From the NCBI GenBank assembly GCA_024690505.1, contig JAILPA010000016.1, positions 1 through 50,582 on the forward strand: DNA of 50,582 bases, in the 5' to 3' direction. The translations under genes and the position numbers were made by a program. Positions 25,289 to 34,053 of the stretch are shown one piece after another (position 1 is the stretch's first letter; each line of letters opens with the position of its first letter). This stretch comes from Prevotella sp. (lineage in GTDB: Bacteria; Bacteroidota; Bacteroidia; Bacteroidales; Bacteroidaceae). The notes under the pieces are model-generated. The model was not told where the DNA came from. It did not search any database and saw only the letters and a list, made by a program, of their open reading frames with translations.

Positions 25289-25778
25289 GTACATTGAACA
25301 ACTGCTTGACCGCTACTTTGCAGCCGAGACGACGCTTCAAGAGGAGCAGATTCTGCGGGCATTCTTTGCGGGAGACACCACCGAGATGCCGCAGGAGCTG
25401 GCCAAGTATGCTCCGCTCTTTGATGCCATGAGTCAGGAAGACGCCCTCGGCAACGATTTCGATGAGCGCATGATGGCTATGGTGGGCGAAGAGTCGCGTA
25501 TCGTGGTGAAGGCCCGCACCATCAGTATGGTGGAGCGCCTCCGTCCCCTGTTTGGAGCAGCAGCCGTGGTGGCCATCCTGCTTACCTTGGGCAATGCCAT
25601 CAACCAGTCGTTCAAGGATAGTGCCAGTGTCAGTGAGCCGGTGGTTGCCGAGGACTACAACCCAGCACAGACGGGTGAGCCCGCCGTTGCCTATGGACAG
25701 CAAGGCGCCGACAGCATCACTGTGGTAAACGACCGGGCCTTGGTTCCCGACTCCATCAGCATCATTCGGATGGACTAA
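25278..25778 (+). CDS. Small single-pass membrane protein, probable anti-sigma partner
   Basis: 166 residues with an acidic, helical N-terminal part (MDYKYIEQLLDRYFAAETTLQEE), one membrane helix at about 91-108 and a polar C-terminal tail. It overlaps the sigma-factor gene, which is the usual arrangement for an anti-sigma factor in Bacteroidota. No FecR or zinc-type anti-sigma motif is visible. Proteins of this shape are sometimes annotated under unrelated enzyme names; nothing here supports an enzyme. The function is inferred from position. Confidence 0.7.
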   Translation: MDYKYIEQLLDRYFAAETTLQEEQILRAFFAGDTTEMPQELAKYAPLFDAMSQEDALGNDFDERMMAMVGEESRIVVKARTISMVERLRPLFGAAAVVAILLTLGNAINQSFKDSASVSEPVVAEDYNPAQTGEPAVAYGQQGADSITVVNDRALVPDSISIIRMD

Positions 25779-25888
25779 GGCCCCCCAACAAAGATATTAT
25801 TTCTATGCTTTCTCTATAACAAAACATCATTTAGGATTAAAACAACTTCAAGCTGTGAAGCTTCACTGAATCTTTTCAAGAAGAAAAC

Positions 25889-25929
25889 AGGCCATTCGTC
25901 GAGCGCGACGAATGGCCTTCTTCTTTTGG
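25889..25929 (+). terminator. Rho-independent terminator after the sigma/anti-sigma pair
   Basis: A 13-bp stem AGGCCATTCGTCG / CGACGAATGGCCT with a 4-nt loop, then TCTTCTTTT. It lies about 110 bases after the membrane-protein stop. Confidence 0.88.
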
Positions 25930-26045
25930 CTTTCCCCAGTTCTTCTTTGAGCCCCCCTGTTGGTCTGGAATCATGAAATCCGTTCTTCTCTTGGCTTTCT
26001 CAGTTCTTATTGAGAAGCCACCTTGTTGGTCGAGGGGCATGAAGA
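25918..26045 (+). repeat. Degenerate direct repeat, two units of about 64 bp
   Basis: TTCTTCTTTTGGCTTTCCCC at 25918 recurs as TTCTTCTCTTGGCTTTCTCA at 25983. Both units continue through a CAGTTCTT...TTGAG...TGTTGGTC pattern and end near CATGAA. The pair fills the gap before the convergent nucleoside-kinase gene. Confidence 0.65.
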
Positions 26046-26050
26046 TTCTG

Positions 26051-27712
26051 TCAGTACACGAACGAGGAGCCGCCCAAGAACTCGCGTAGGAGCGATGTGG
26101 GAGGAATCTGCGTGTCGGGAATGGGCTTGAAATAGTGGAGGAACTTCAGCAGGCGGTATGCCTCTGCGTATTCCGGGCAGTTTTCCGGCACCTGCTCCAA
26201 CAGCGGCTCTGCCTGGCTCTTGATGACGGCGAGCTCGAAGAGCATGGCGGTGTTGAACATGGCATCGGCATTCTCCTGGAATGGGAATATCCACTTGTTC
26301 TCGCCTGCCCTGACGCTTGGCCAGCGGCGGATAGTCTCCTGAGCTGAAACGGCGCGATACTTGTGGTCGCGTATGATTCGCCTCAGCAGTCGGTTGTCGG
26401 TGGTGGGTATGTAGTTGTGGTTATCGAGCAGCACAGTGGTCAGTGCGGAGGCATAGAGTCGGAATATCTGCTCGCCTGGGATCTGCGATGTCAATTCTGG
26501 GTTCAAGGCATGTATCCCCTCCACCACCAATATCTCCTTGTCTTTCAGTTTCAGCTTGCGTCCGCTCTTCACCGATAGCCCCGTTGGGAAGTCGTATCGC
26601 GGCAGCTCCACCTCTTCCCCCTGGAACAATGCGGTTAGCTGTTCGTTCAGCAGCGGCAGGTTCAGTGCGTGCAGGTTCTCGAAGTCGTAGTCGCCCTTCT
26701 CGTCGCGTGGTGTCTTCTCTCGGTCAAGGAAATAGTCGTCGAGCGAGAGCGGCACTGGCATGATTCCGTTTACTGCCAGTTGCACGCTGAGTCGCTTGCA
26801 TGTGGTGGTCTTGCCCGAGCTCGACGGTCCGGCTATGAGCACCATCCTGATGCCTTTCCTCTTGGCTATCTCGTCGGCAATCTGAGCAATCTTCTTCTCC
26901 TGCAGAGCCTCGCTGACCTGTATCAGCTGCGATGAGTATCCCATCCGTATGACCTCGTTCAGGTCGCCTATGGTGCGCAGTTTCACGATGTCCTGCCACT
27001 GGTGGTGTTCCTTGAAGATGCCGAACATCTTGTCCTGGTGGGTCATCTCCCCCAGCTCCGACGGGTGTTCGCGCGACGGTATGCGCAGCAGCAGGCCGTC
27101 GAAGTATTTCTCCAGTCCGAAGAGATATAGCTGGCAGGTGTTCGTCATCAGTGCCCCGTAGTAGTAGTCCTTGTATCCGTCCAGGTCGTAGTATGTGGTA
27201 TATAGCGACCCGAGCCCCTTGAGCAGCTTCACCTTCGACATCGATCCTGCCTCGGTGAACATGCTGATGGCCTCTTCCGTGGTGCACTCAAAGCGGTGTA
27301 TGGGTATGGCGGCATCGATGATTTCCTGCATCCGTCGGCGCAGCCGTCCCACGTCGTCGAGTGTCACGGGCCTGTCGATCTGCATGTCGACGTAATAGCC
27401 ATTGCTCACGGGTATGTCTATGCTGACGCGACAGTTGTCGAACAGCTCGTGTGCCGCCTTGCAGAGCACGAAGAAGAGCGTTCTGGTATAGGTACGTATG
27501 GCCGATGCCGCAGTGATGTCAAGAAACTCCACCGTCTTGTCCTTGTAGGCGCGATAGTGCATTCCCTCCACTTTGTTGTTGACGTGTGCGATGATGGGGC
27601 CATGCTCCATCGTCAGACCTGTCTGTGCATAAATCTCATCCAGTGTACTGCCCGCTTCCACTTGCAGCACGGCTCCGTTGTTCAAGCAACGTACCTCAAT
27701 CGTCTTGTTCAT
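26051..27712 (-). CDS. Nucleoside (uridine-type) kinase with TGS and tRNA-synthetase-like N-terminus
   Basis: 553 residues, cytosolic. The N-terminus (1-65) is a TGS-like domain (VLQVEAGSTLDEIYAQTG). Residues about 70-230 resemble the threonyl/alanyl-tRNA synthetase second additional domain. From about 285 there is a P-loop uridine kinase/phosphoribulokinase domain with Walker A GPSSSGKT (295-302), SLDDYFLDR, LPRYDFPTG and VVEGIHALNP. This composite architecture is common in Bacteroidota and Firmicutes proteins annotated as nucleoside kinase; the role of the N-terminal part is unknown. It has its own -7 box at 27741-27748, divergent from the phosphate transporter gene. Confidence 0.87.
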   Translation of the reverse strand: MNKTIEVRCLNNGAVLQVEAGSTLDEIYAQTGLTMEHGPIIAHVNNKVEGMHYRAYKDKTVEFLDITAASAIRTYTRTLFFVLCKAAHELFDNCRVSIDIPVSNGYYVDMQIDRPVTLDDVGRLRRRMQEIIDAAIPIHRFECTTEEAISMFTEAGSMSKVKLLKGLGSLYTTYYDLDGYKDYYYGALMTNTCQLYLFGLEKYFDGLLLRIPSREHPSELGEMTHQDKMFGIFKEHHQWQDIVKLRTIGDLNEVIRMGYSSQLIQVSEALQEKKIAQIADEIAKRKGIRMVLIAGPSSSGKTTTCKRLSVQLAVNGIMPVPLSLDDYFLDREKTPRDEKGDYDFENLHALNLPLLNEQLTALFQGEEVELPRYDFPTGLSVKSGRKLKLKDKEILVVEGIHALNPELTSQIPGEQIFRLYASALTTVLLDNHNYIPTTDNRLLRRIIRDHKYRAVSAQETIRRWPSVRAGENKWIFPFQENADAMFNTAMLFELAVIKSQAEPLLEQVPENCPEYAEAYRLLKFLHYFKPIPDTQIPPTSLLREFLGGSSFVY

Positions 27713-27740
27713 TTGCCGGTTAGTTTTAGGTTTTCCGTTG

Positions 27741-27748
27741 CAAACTTA
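27741..27748 (-). promoter_or_regulatory. -7 box of the nucleoside-kinase gene
   Basis: TAAGTTTG on the minus strand, about 29 bases before the start codon. No clear -33 element. Confidence 0.5.
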
Positions 27749-27769
27749 CAAAAAAAAACCGATAAAGAC

Positions 27770-27798
27770 GTTGAATTGATTTTTTTTTTGTATTTTTG
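27770..27798 (+). promoter_or_regulatory. Promoter of the Na/Pi cotransporter gene
   Basis: TATTTTTG at 27791-27798, with a possible GTTG at 27770-27773 (17-nt spacer, shorter than usual), 33 bases before the ATG. Confidence 0.5.
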
Positions 27799-27830
27799 CA
27801 GCGAAAAAGCAAGAACCAAACTCTGAATCT

Positions 27831-29555
27831 ATGCTGATATTGTTTAAACTACTCGGCTCTCTGGCACTTCTCATGTTTGGTATGAAGTCCATGAGTGATG
27901 CCCTGCAGAAGATGGCAGGCCCGCAGTTGCGCCACGTTCTTGGCGCTATGACCACCAACCGTTTTACTGGCATGTTGACTGGAACGCTCGTCACTGCGTC
28001 TGTGCAGTCGTCTACTGCCACCACCGTGATGACGGTGTCGTTTGTGAACGCCGGTTTGCTGACTTTGGCCCAGGCCATTTCAGTCATTATGGGTGCCAAC
28101 ATCGGCACCACGCTCACAGCCTGGATTATGGCGCTGGGCGCATCGTTCGATATTAGTATTGTGAGCTATGTGGGCTTCTTTGTGGGCATCGTTCTCATCT
28201 ACATGAAGAAGCACCGCTACATAGGCGACTTCCTCTTCGGTCTGGGCCTGCTTCTCCTTGGTCTCACCACGCTGCGCATGACGGGCAACGAGATGGACTT
28301 GGGCCACAACCCCTCTGTGCTGTCCTTCTTCCAGTCGTTCGACCCCGACTCGTTCTGGACCACACTGGTCTTCCTGCTGTTGGGCGGTGTGCTGACGTTC
28401 TGCGTGCAGTCGTCGGCCGCTGTGATGGCCATCACCATGCTGCTCTGCGGCAGCGGTGCCATGCCCATCTACCAAGGCATTGCGCTGGTGCTGGGCGAGA
28501 ACATCGGCACCACCATCACCTCGAACCTCGCAGCGCTGTCGGCCAACACCCAGGCCCGTCGTGCTGCCCTTGCCCACATGTTCTTCAATGTGTTCGGCGT
28601 GTTGTGGATTCTGCTCGTGTTCCGTTGGTTCATCGATGGTGTCATCTACGTTGTCGACAACATGATGGGCCAGGCCGAAGCCAACGTGCAGTCGAAGCTG
28701 ACCTTCACGCTGGCCGCCTTCCACACCGGCTTCAACGTCATCAACGCCAGCATCCTCATCTGGTTCATTCCTCAGATAGAGAAGTTCGTGTGCTGGGTCA
28801 TCAAGTCGAAGAAGGCTGAAGGCGAAGACGAGGACTTCCGTCTGCACTTCATCACCGCCGGCTTCATGAAGACCCCCGAGCTCTCGGTGCTCGAGGCCCA
28901 GAAGGAGATTCAGTCGTTCTCTGACCGTATGCAGCGCATGTTCGGCATGGTTCAAGAGCTGCTCAACGTAGGCAAGAGCGACAAAGCCGACAAGGGCAGC
29001 AAGAACGAGCAGGAGTTCAACAAGCTCTATACCCGCATTGAAAAGTACGAGGGTATCAGCGACAACATGGAGCTCGAGATAGCCAAGTACCTGGAGCAGG
29101 TCAGCGATGCCCACCTCTCTGACGAGACGAAGGCCAAGATTCGTGCCATGCTGCGCGAAATCAGCGAGCTCGAGAGCATCGGCGACGCCTGCTACAACAT
29201 GGCCCGCACCATCAGCCGCAAGTACACGCAGAAGCAAGACCACTTCAACGAGCAGCAGTACAGCCACCTGCACCAGATGATGGGCCTCGCCGAGGACGCC
29301 CTCACCCACATGAACCGCCTGATGAGCGGTCGCAAGGAGGCTTACGACGTGAACCGCACGTTCAACATCGAGAACGAGATCAACAACTTCCGCAACCAGC
29401 TGAAGGTACAGAACATCATCGACATCAACAACCACGCCTACACTTACGCTGAAGGCACGGTCTACATGGATCTCATCAATGAGTGCGAGAAGCTGGGCGA
29501 CTACGTGGTGAACGTCGTCGAGGCCCGTATGGGCACCCGCCAGAAAGACATCTGA
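27831..29555 (+). CDS. Na+/phosphate cotransporter family protein
   Basis: 574 residues. The N-terminal 320 or so form an inner-membrane transporter with two inverted repeats marked by the QSSTATTVMTVSFV and VQSSAAVMAITMLL motifs (the QSS signature of NptA/type II Na-Pi transporters), each followed by GANIGTT or GENIGTT. The C-terminal 220 residues are cytosolic and helical, resembling PhoU (LEIAKYLEQVSDAHLSDE, LREISELESIGDACYNMAR). This is the usual YjbB-like architecture. It should move phosphate with sodium; the direction is not certain. A terminator follows at 29591. Confidence 0.93.
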   Translation: MLILFKLLGSLALLMFGMKSMSDALQKMAGPQLRHVLGAMTTNRFTGMLTGTLVTASVQSSTATTVMTVSFVNAGLLTLAQAISVIMGANIGTTLTAWIMALGASFDISIVSYVGFFVGIVLIYMKKHRYIGDFLFGLGLLLLGLTTLRMTGNEMDLGHNPSVLSFFQSFDPDSFWTTLVFLLLGGVLTFCVQSSAAVMAITMLLCGSGAMPIYQGIALVLGENIGTTITSNLAALSANTQARRAALAHMFFNVFGVLWILLVFRWFIDGVIYVVDNMMGQAEANVQSKLTFTLAAFHTGFNVINASILIWFIPQIEKFVCWVIKSKKAEGEDEDFRLHFITAGFMKTPELSVLEAQKEIQSFSDRMQRMFGMVQELLNVGKSDKADKGSKNEQEFNKLYTRIEKYEGISDNMELEIAKYLEQVSDAHLSDETKAKIRAMLREISELESIGDACYNMARTISRKYTQKQDHFNEQQYSHLHQMMGLAEDALTHMNRLMSGRKEAYDVNRTFNIENEINNFRNQLKVQNIIDINNHAYTYAEGTVYMDLINECEKLGDYVVNVVEARMGTRQKDI

Positions 29556-29590
29556 GCCTCTCAACTCGCTCTACCCGCACGATACTTCGC

Positions 29591-29652
29591 GCAGCCCATT
29601 TCCCTCTCCCTTCAAGGGTTGGTGAGATGGGCTGCTCGTTGTTTTTTGTTTC
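29591..29652 (+). terminator. Terminator of the Na/Pi transporter gene
   Basis: Outer stem GCAGCCCAT / ATGGGCTGC (29591-29599 with 29627-29635) with an inner CCCTT/AAGGG pairing, followed by a T-rich run. Confidence 0.8.
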
Positions 29653-29660
29653 AAGGGGTT

Positions 29661-29880
29661 CTGAAACAAATAGTTTCAAGCGGTCTGAAACTAATGGTTC
29701 AGGGCCGCTGAACTAAAAGTTCGGGGCCGCCGAACTAATGGTTCAGCGGCCCCGAACCAATTTTGCGGCGACTCAACCCTGTTTTTGCAACGACTCTAAG
29801 CTGATTCTACAACCACTCTTCCCCGATTTCACAACCACTCTTCCCCGATTTTTGCGGCGACTCAAGCTGACCGTTTGCAG
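29661..29880 (+). repeat. Two abutting degenerate tandem arrays with 22-24-bp period
   Basis: The first part has units starting CTGAAAC, CTGAAAC, CTGAAC, CGAAC and CGAAC at 29661, 29685, 29708, 29731 and 29753. Most contain a GAAC...GTTC inverted repeat and GGGGCCGC. The second part has units anchored on ACTC at 29771, 29793, 29815, 29837 and 29860, two of which read ACTCTTCCCCGATTT. Confidence 0.75.
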
Positions 29881-30064
29881 GCTCTGCAGGCGGCCTCAGC
29901 GCGTTTGTCGGCAAACTTTTCATGGTTTCCGCCCGCCCATAGCTGGCACCGCATGGTCTGGGCGCCGCGTTTCCTGCAGTTATCAAACGGGCAGAAAATG
30001 TAAAAATGTTACATATCCAATAATATTTGAAACAGGCCAAAGTGTACGGCCGACAATTCTTTTG

Positions 30065-30072
30065 TAATTTTG
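30065..30072 (+). promoter_or_regulatory. -7 box at the head of the xylan enzyme cluster
   Basis: TAATTTTG, 45 bases before the ATG of the GH97-GH31 gene. No -33 box at the usual spacing, which would fit activator dependence (inference). Confidence 0.5.
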
Positions 30073-30117
30073 CAACGAATATGCGCATACGAAACCTAAA
30101 AAGACTATAAAAGAATC

Positions 30118-33100
30118 ATGTCAAACCGTTCCACACGAAAATTCCTGCTCGGCGTGCGTGGCCAAGTACTTACACTCGTGGCCGTCGTGGCTGCCCTGAC
30201 GGCTGCTCAGCCAGTCATGGCCCGCCAGGCCGTGTCGCCCAACGGCAAACTGTCACTTACGCTGACCGATGGTGCCTGCATCCTGAACTACAGCCAGCAG
30301 CCTGTGCTCACCATACAGCTGCCCGTTGACGCTGCTGCCGAGAAGAGCTGGAAGGCCCGCCACATCAAGGCCGACTACACCATGCTCACCGGCAAGCGCC
30401 TGCACTGCACGAACGAGGCCAACGAATACCGTGTGGGCAACCTGGTGCTGCGCCTCTACAACGACGGTCTGGCCTTCCGCTACGAAGGCGAGTCGCTGCC
30501 AGCCACGGAGCCCACGGCCTACGTCATACCCGAGGGCACGAAGCGGTGGATGCAGCAGTGGGCCGACAGCTACGAGGGTTTCTTCCCCCTCAGCACCACG
30601 GCCAAGGTGAAGGCTGTGCAGTCGTTCAGCCATGTTGCCAAAGACGGTGAGGGGAACAGTGTGCACTGGGGCTACCCCCTGCTCGTGGAGCCCGCCAGCG
30701 GCGTGTTCGCTCTCATCACCGAGGCTAACATTGAGCACGGACAGAGCGCATCGAGTCTCTACAACGAGGGGGAGCTGTTCCGAGTGGTGCCCGATGTCAA
30801 GACTGACGGCACTGCTGCCCACAGCCCCTGGCGCCTGGTCATTGCCGGCACACTGGCCGACGTGGTCGAGTCGACACTGGTCACCGACGTGAGCGAGCCC
30901 TGCCAGATAGCCGACACCAGCTGGATTCAGCCCGGTGTGGTGTCGTGGGTCTACTGGGCCTACAACCACGGCTCGAACGACTACAACATCATCCGCAAAT
31001 ACGTCGACCTGGCCGTCAGACTGCACCTGCCGTACGTGCTCATCGATGCCGAGTGGGACCAGATGAAGGACGGCAAGACCGTGGAGGACGCCGTGGCCTA
31101 TGCCAAGTCGAAGGGTGTGAAGCCCCTGATATGGTACAACTCCAGCGTGGGATGGGTCGACGGTGCTCCCACTCCTAAGTTCCGCCTGAACAAGCCCGAA
31201 GACCGCGAACGCGAGTTCGCCTGGTGCGAGCGCATCGGCGTGGCCGGCGTGAAGGTCGACTTCTTCAGCGGCGACACGCAGCAGAACATGGACTACTGCC
31301 TCGACCTGCTCGAGAGTGCTGCCCGCCATCACCTGCTGGTCAACTTCCACGGTGCCACGGTGCCACGCGGCTGGCAGCGCACCTGGCCCAACCTCATGTC
31401 GACCGAGGGCGTCTACGGCGCCGAGTGGTACAACAACGTGCCCACCTTCACACAGAAGGCCGCCAGCCACAACGCCACCCTACCCTTCACACGCAACGTC
31501 ATAGGCCCCATGGACTATACCCCATGCGCCTTCAGCGACTCGCAGCATCCGCATATCACCAGCCACGCCCACGAGCTGGCGCTCACCGTGCTCTTCGAGA
31601 GCGGCCTGCAGCATCTGGCCGACCGGCCCGAGAGCTTCCTCGCCCAGCCTCAGCAGGTGCAGCAGTTCTTCAGCTCACTACCCACCGTGTGGGACGAGAC
31701 ACGCCTCCTCGGCGGCTATCCTGGAAAGAGCGTGGTCATGGCCCGTCGCAACGGCAGCACCTGGTATGTAGCCGCCATCAACGGCACCGACGGCGAGCTG
31801 ACCGTCGACGTCCCGGCATCCTTCATCGGCAAACATGGCCGCGTGGAGCTGTTCCAGGACGGCGGCGAGCACGCATGGAGCCTCGCGCAGACCGAAGCAC
31901 TGCCACAGACCGTCAAGCTGCGCCCACGGGGCGGCTTCGTGGCCGTGGTACATCCCCTGGGCACCTTTGCCGTGAAGCAGCTGGCGAAGAATGCCGTGCG
32001 CATACGCTACATCGAGGAGCCGAGCCGCCTGCCGCAGCTGCCCGAGTGGATCTACGTGAAAGACGGTAAGGCACGCAGCGGCGGCATGACCGTAGAGGTA
32101 GACCAGGAGCGGCAGACCGTCAGCATCAAGGACAAGAAAGGCCGCGTGGTCTTCAATGCCACGGCTCACCGTATGCAAGGCACCGAGGCCACACTCACCT
32201 TCGACTCGCCCGCCGACGAGTGTCTCTTCGGACTGGGTCAGTTCCAGGATGGCTATGCCAACGTGCGCGGACTGTCGCGCCGCCTCACACAGGTGAACAC
32301 GCAGATATCGCTGCCCATGCTCCTGTCGAGCAAGGGATACGGCATCCTGTGGAACAACTACGGCATGACCGACTTCAACCCCTGCGGGCAGAGCGTGCGC
32401 CTGACGCCAGGAGCCGTGGGTGGCACAGAGGAAGTGAATGTCACCACCACCGAGGGCGGACGGCGCGAGGTGCGCCAGCGCAACATCTTCGAGGCCACCA
32501 TCGACCTGGCCGAGGACGGCGACTACGCCCTGCTGCTCGACGTGGGACAGAAGATGGCCCGCCGACACAACCTCGTCATCGACGGACAGACCGTCATCGA
32601 GATGCAGAACATGTGGCTGCCACCCACCGCATCGGCCATCGTCAGCCTGAATGCTGGCCACCACACACTCAAGGCCGAGCTGTCAAGGGGCGACGCGCCA
32701 GTGCTATATTATAGTAAGGTGACCGACCACACCGTGCTGCGCTCACCCGTGGCCGATGCCGTCGACTACACCGTGTTCGTCGGTTCGCCCGACGAGATCA
32801 TCGCAGCCTACCGCGAGCTCACAGGCCCCTGTCCGCTCATGCCTTCGTGGGCGCTGGGCTACATCCACTGCCGCGAGCGGTTCCACTCGTCCGACGAGAT
32901 TCTGCAGACCGCCAACCGCTTCCGCTCAGAGCAGATGCCGGTAGACGTGCTGGTGCAGGACTGGCAGTACTGGGGCAAGTACGGCTGGAACTCGATGAAG
33001 TTCGACGAGCAGTACTATCCCGACCCCAAGGCTCTCACCGACAGTCTGCACCGCATGGGCATCAAGCTCATGGTGAGCGTATGGTCGAAGATCGACAAGA

Positions 33101-34035
33101 ACTCGGAAGTGGGCCGCGACATGCTGGCCAAGAACTACTACATCCCCGGCACCGACTGGATTGACTTCTTCAATGCCGATGCTGCCGCCGCCTACTGGCA
33201 CCACTTCAACGAACGGCTGGTGCCACTGGGCATCGATGCCTGGTGGCAGGACGCCACCGAGCCCGAGAACGACGACCTCGTGGGCCGACGCGTGAACAAC
33301 GGCCAATGGGCCGGCGAGCAGGTACGCAACGTCTATCCGCTCCTGGTGAACAAGACGGTCTACGAGGGAACAGGCGACGTCATCCTCACACGCTGCGGAT
33401 TCCCTGGCATACAGCGCTATGGCTCGGCACTGTGGAGCGGCGACGTGGGCAACGACTGGGAGACCTTCCGCCGACAGATAGTGGCCGGACTGGGAGTGCA
33501 GGCTGCCGGAGTGCCCTGGTGGACCTACGATGCTGGCGGATTCTTCCGACCCGGCGACCAGTACAAGAACCAAGACTACATCGAGCGGATGCTGCGATGG
33601 ATTGAGACCAGCGTCTATCTGCCACTGATGCGTGTGCACGGCTATATGAGCAACACCGAGCCCTGGAACTACGGCCCCGAGGCACAAGCCATCATCACCG
33701 AATGCCTGCGCGAGCGCGAGACCATGCGCCCCTATCTTGAGGAGTGCGCCCGTCGCATTGCAAAAGAGGGCTACACGCTGATGCGTCCGCTGGTGTTCGA
33801 CTTTGCCGACGACCCCGAGGCATTGGCACAGAAATACGAATACATGTTCGGCCCCGACTACCTCGTCAGTCCAGTCACCGAACCGGGCGTCACACAGTGG
33901 CGCACCTATCTGCCCAAGAACAAGGACGGCTGGCAGGACAAACGCACCGGACAGCACTATGAGGGCGGCCAGTACGTGACAACCAACGTCACCAAGGCCC
34001 ACATACCCGTATTCATCCGACTCGGAAAGAAATAA
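30118..34035 (+). CDS. GH97-GH31 fusion enzyme (alpha-galactosidase-like plus alpha-xylosidase-like)
   Basis: 1305 residues, exported (signal about 1-37). The first half (about 38-625) is a GH97 enzyme: GVVSWVYWAYNHGSNDY, LPYVLIDAEWD, GVKVDFF (Asp381 as probable nucleophile) and MSTEGVYGAEW (Glu430 as probable acid/base). This is the retaining, alpha-galactosidase-like type of the family. The second half (about 640-1305) is GH31: an N-terminal beta-sandwich with CLFGLGQFQDGY, a PA14-like insert near 785-865, then LGYIHCRERFHS, nucleophile Asp1045 in WWQDATEPE and acid/base Asp1109 in WSGDVGNDW, most like alpha-xylosidases. Together they would remove two kinds of alpha-linked cap from complex xylan or xyloglucan. 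A GH3 gene follows 18 bases later. Confidence 0.85.
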   Translation: MSNRSTRKFLLGVRGQVLTLVAVVAALTAAQPVMARQAVSPNGKLSLTLTDGACILNYSQQPVLTIQLPVDAAAEKSWKARHIKADYTMLTGKRLHCTNEANEYRVGNLVLRLYNDGLAFRYEGESLPATEPTAYVIPEGTKRWMQQWADSYEGFFPLSTTAKVKAVQSFSHVAKDGEGNSVHWGYPLLVEPASGVFALITEANIEHGQSASSLYNEGELFRVVPDVKTDGTAAHSPWRLVIAGTLADVVESTLVTDVSEPCQIADTSWIQPGVVSWVYWAYNHGSNDYNIIRKYVDLAVRLHLPYVLIDAEWDQMKDGKTVEDAVAYAKSKGVKPLIWYNSSVGWVDGAPTPKFRLNKPEDREREFAWCERIGVAGVKVDFFSGDTQQNMDYCLDLLESAARHHLLVNFHGATVPRGWQRTWPNLMSTEGVYGAEWYNNVPTFTQKAASHNATLPFTRNVIGPMDYTPCAFSDSQHPHITSHAHELALTVLFESGLQHLADRPESFLAQPQQVQQFFSSLPTVWDETRLLGGYPGKSVVMARRNGSTWYVAAINGTDGELTVDVPASFIGKHGRVELFQDGGEHAWSLAQTEALPQTVKLRPRGGFVAVVHPLGTFAVKQLAKNAVRIRYIEEPSRLPQLPEWIYVKDGKARSGGMTVEVDQERQTVSIKDKKGRVVFNATAHRMQGTEATLTFDSPADECLFGLGQFQDGYANVRGLSRRLTQVNTQISLPMLLSSKGYGILWNNYGMTDFNPCGQSVRLTPGAVGGTEEVNVTTTEGGRREVRQRNIFEATIDLAEDGDYALLLDVGQKMARRHNLVIDGQTVIEMQNMWLPPTASAIVSLNAGHHTLKAELSRGDAPVLYYSKVTDHTVLRSPVADAVDYTVFVGSPDEIIAAYRELTGPCPLMPSWALGYIHCRERFHSSDEILQTANRFRSEQMPVDVLVQDWQYWGKYGWNSMKFDEQYYPDPKALTDSLHRMGIKLMVSVWSKIDKNSEVGRDMLAKNYYIPGTDWIDFFNADAAAAYWHHFNERLVPLGIDAWWQDATEPENDDLVGRRVNNGQWAGEQVRNVYPLLVNKTVYEGTGDVILTRCGFPGIQRYGSALWSGDVGNDWETFRRQIVAGLGVQAAGVPWWTYDAGGFFRPGDQYKNQDYIERMLRWIETSVYLPLMRVHGYMSNTEPWNYGPEAQAIITECLRERETMRPYLEECARRIAKEGYTLMRPLVFDFADDPEALAQKYEYMFGPDYLVSPVTEPGVTQWRTYLPKNKDGWQDKRTGQHYEGGQYVTTNVTKAHIPVFIRLGKK

Positions 34036-34053
34036 TCTTACTCATCACCCCAC

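Larger units (their letters stand above)
29556..30117. other. Intergenic region, 562 bp
   Basis: Holds a terminator (29591-29652), a two-part 22-24-bp tandem array (29661-29880) and the -7 box of the GH97-GH31 gene (30065-30072). No coding sequence is supported. Confidence 0.75.

Noticed and set aside
28080..29564. 494-codon open frame on the minus strand
   Set aside because: It mirrors the Na/Pi cotransporter, with low-complexity Val/His/Glu-rich translation and no motif.
29661..29880. CRISPR array
   Set aside because: Units are contiguous and degenerate, with no unique spacers of constant length.
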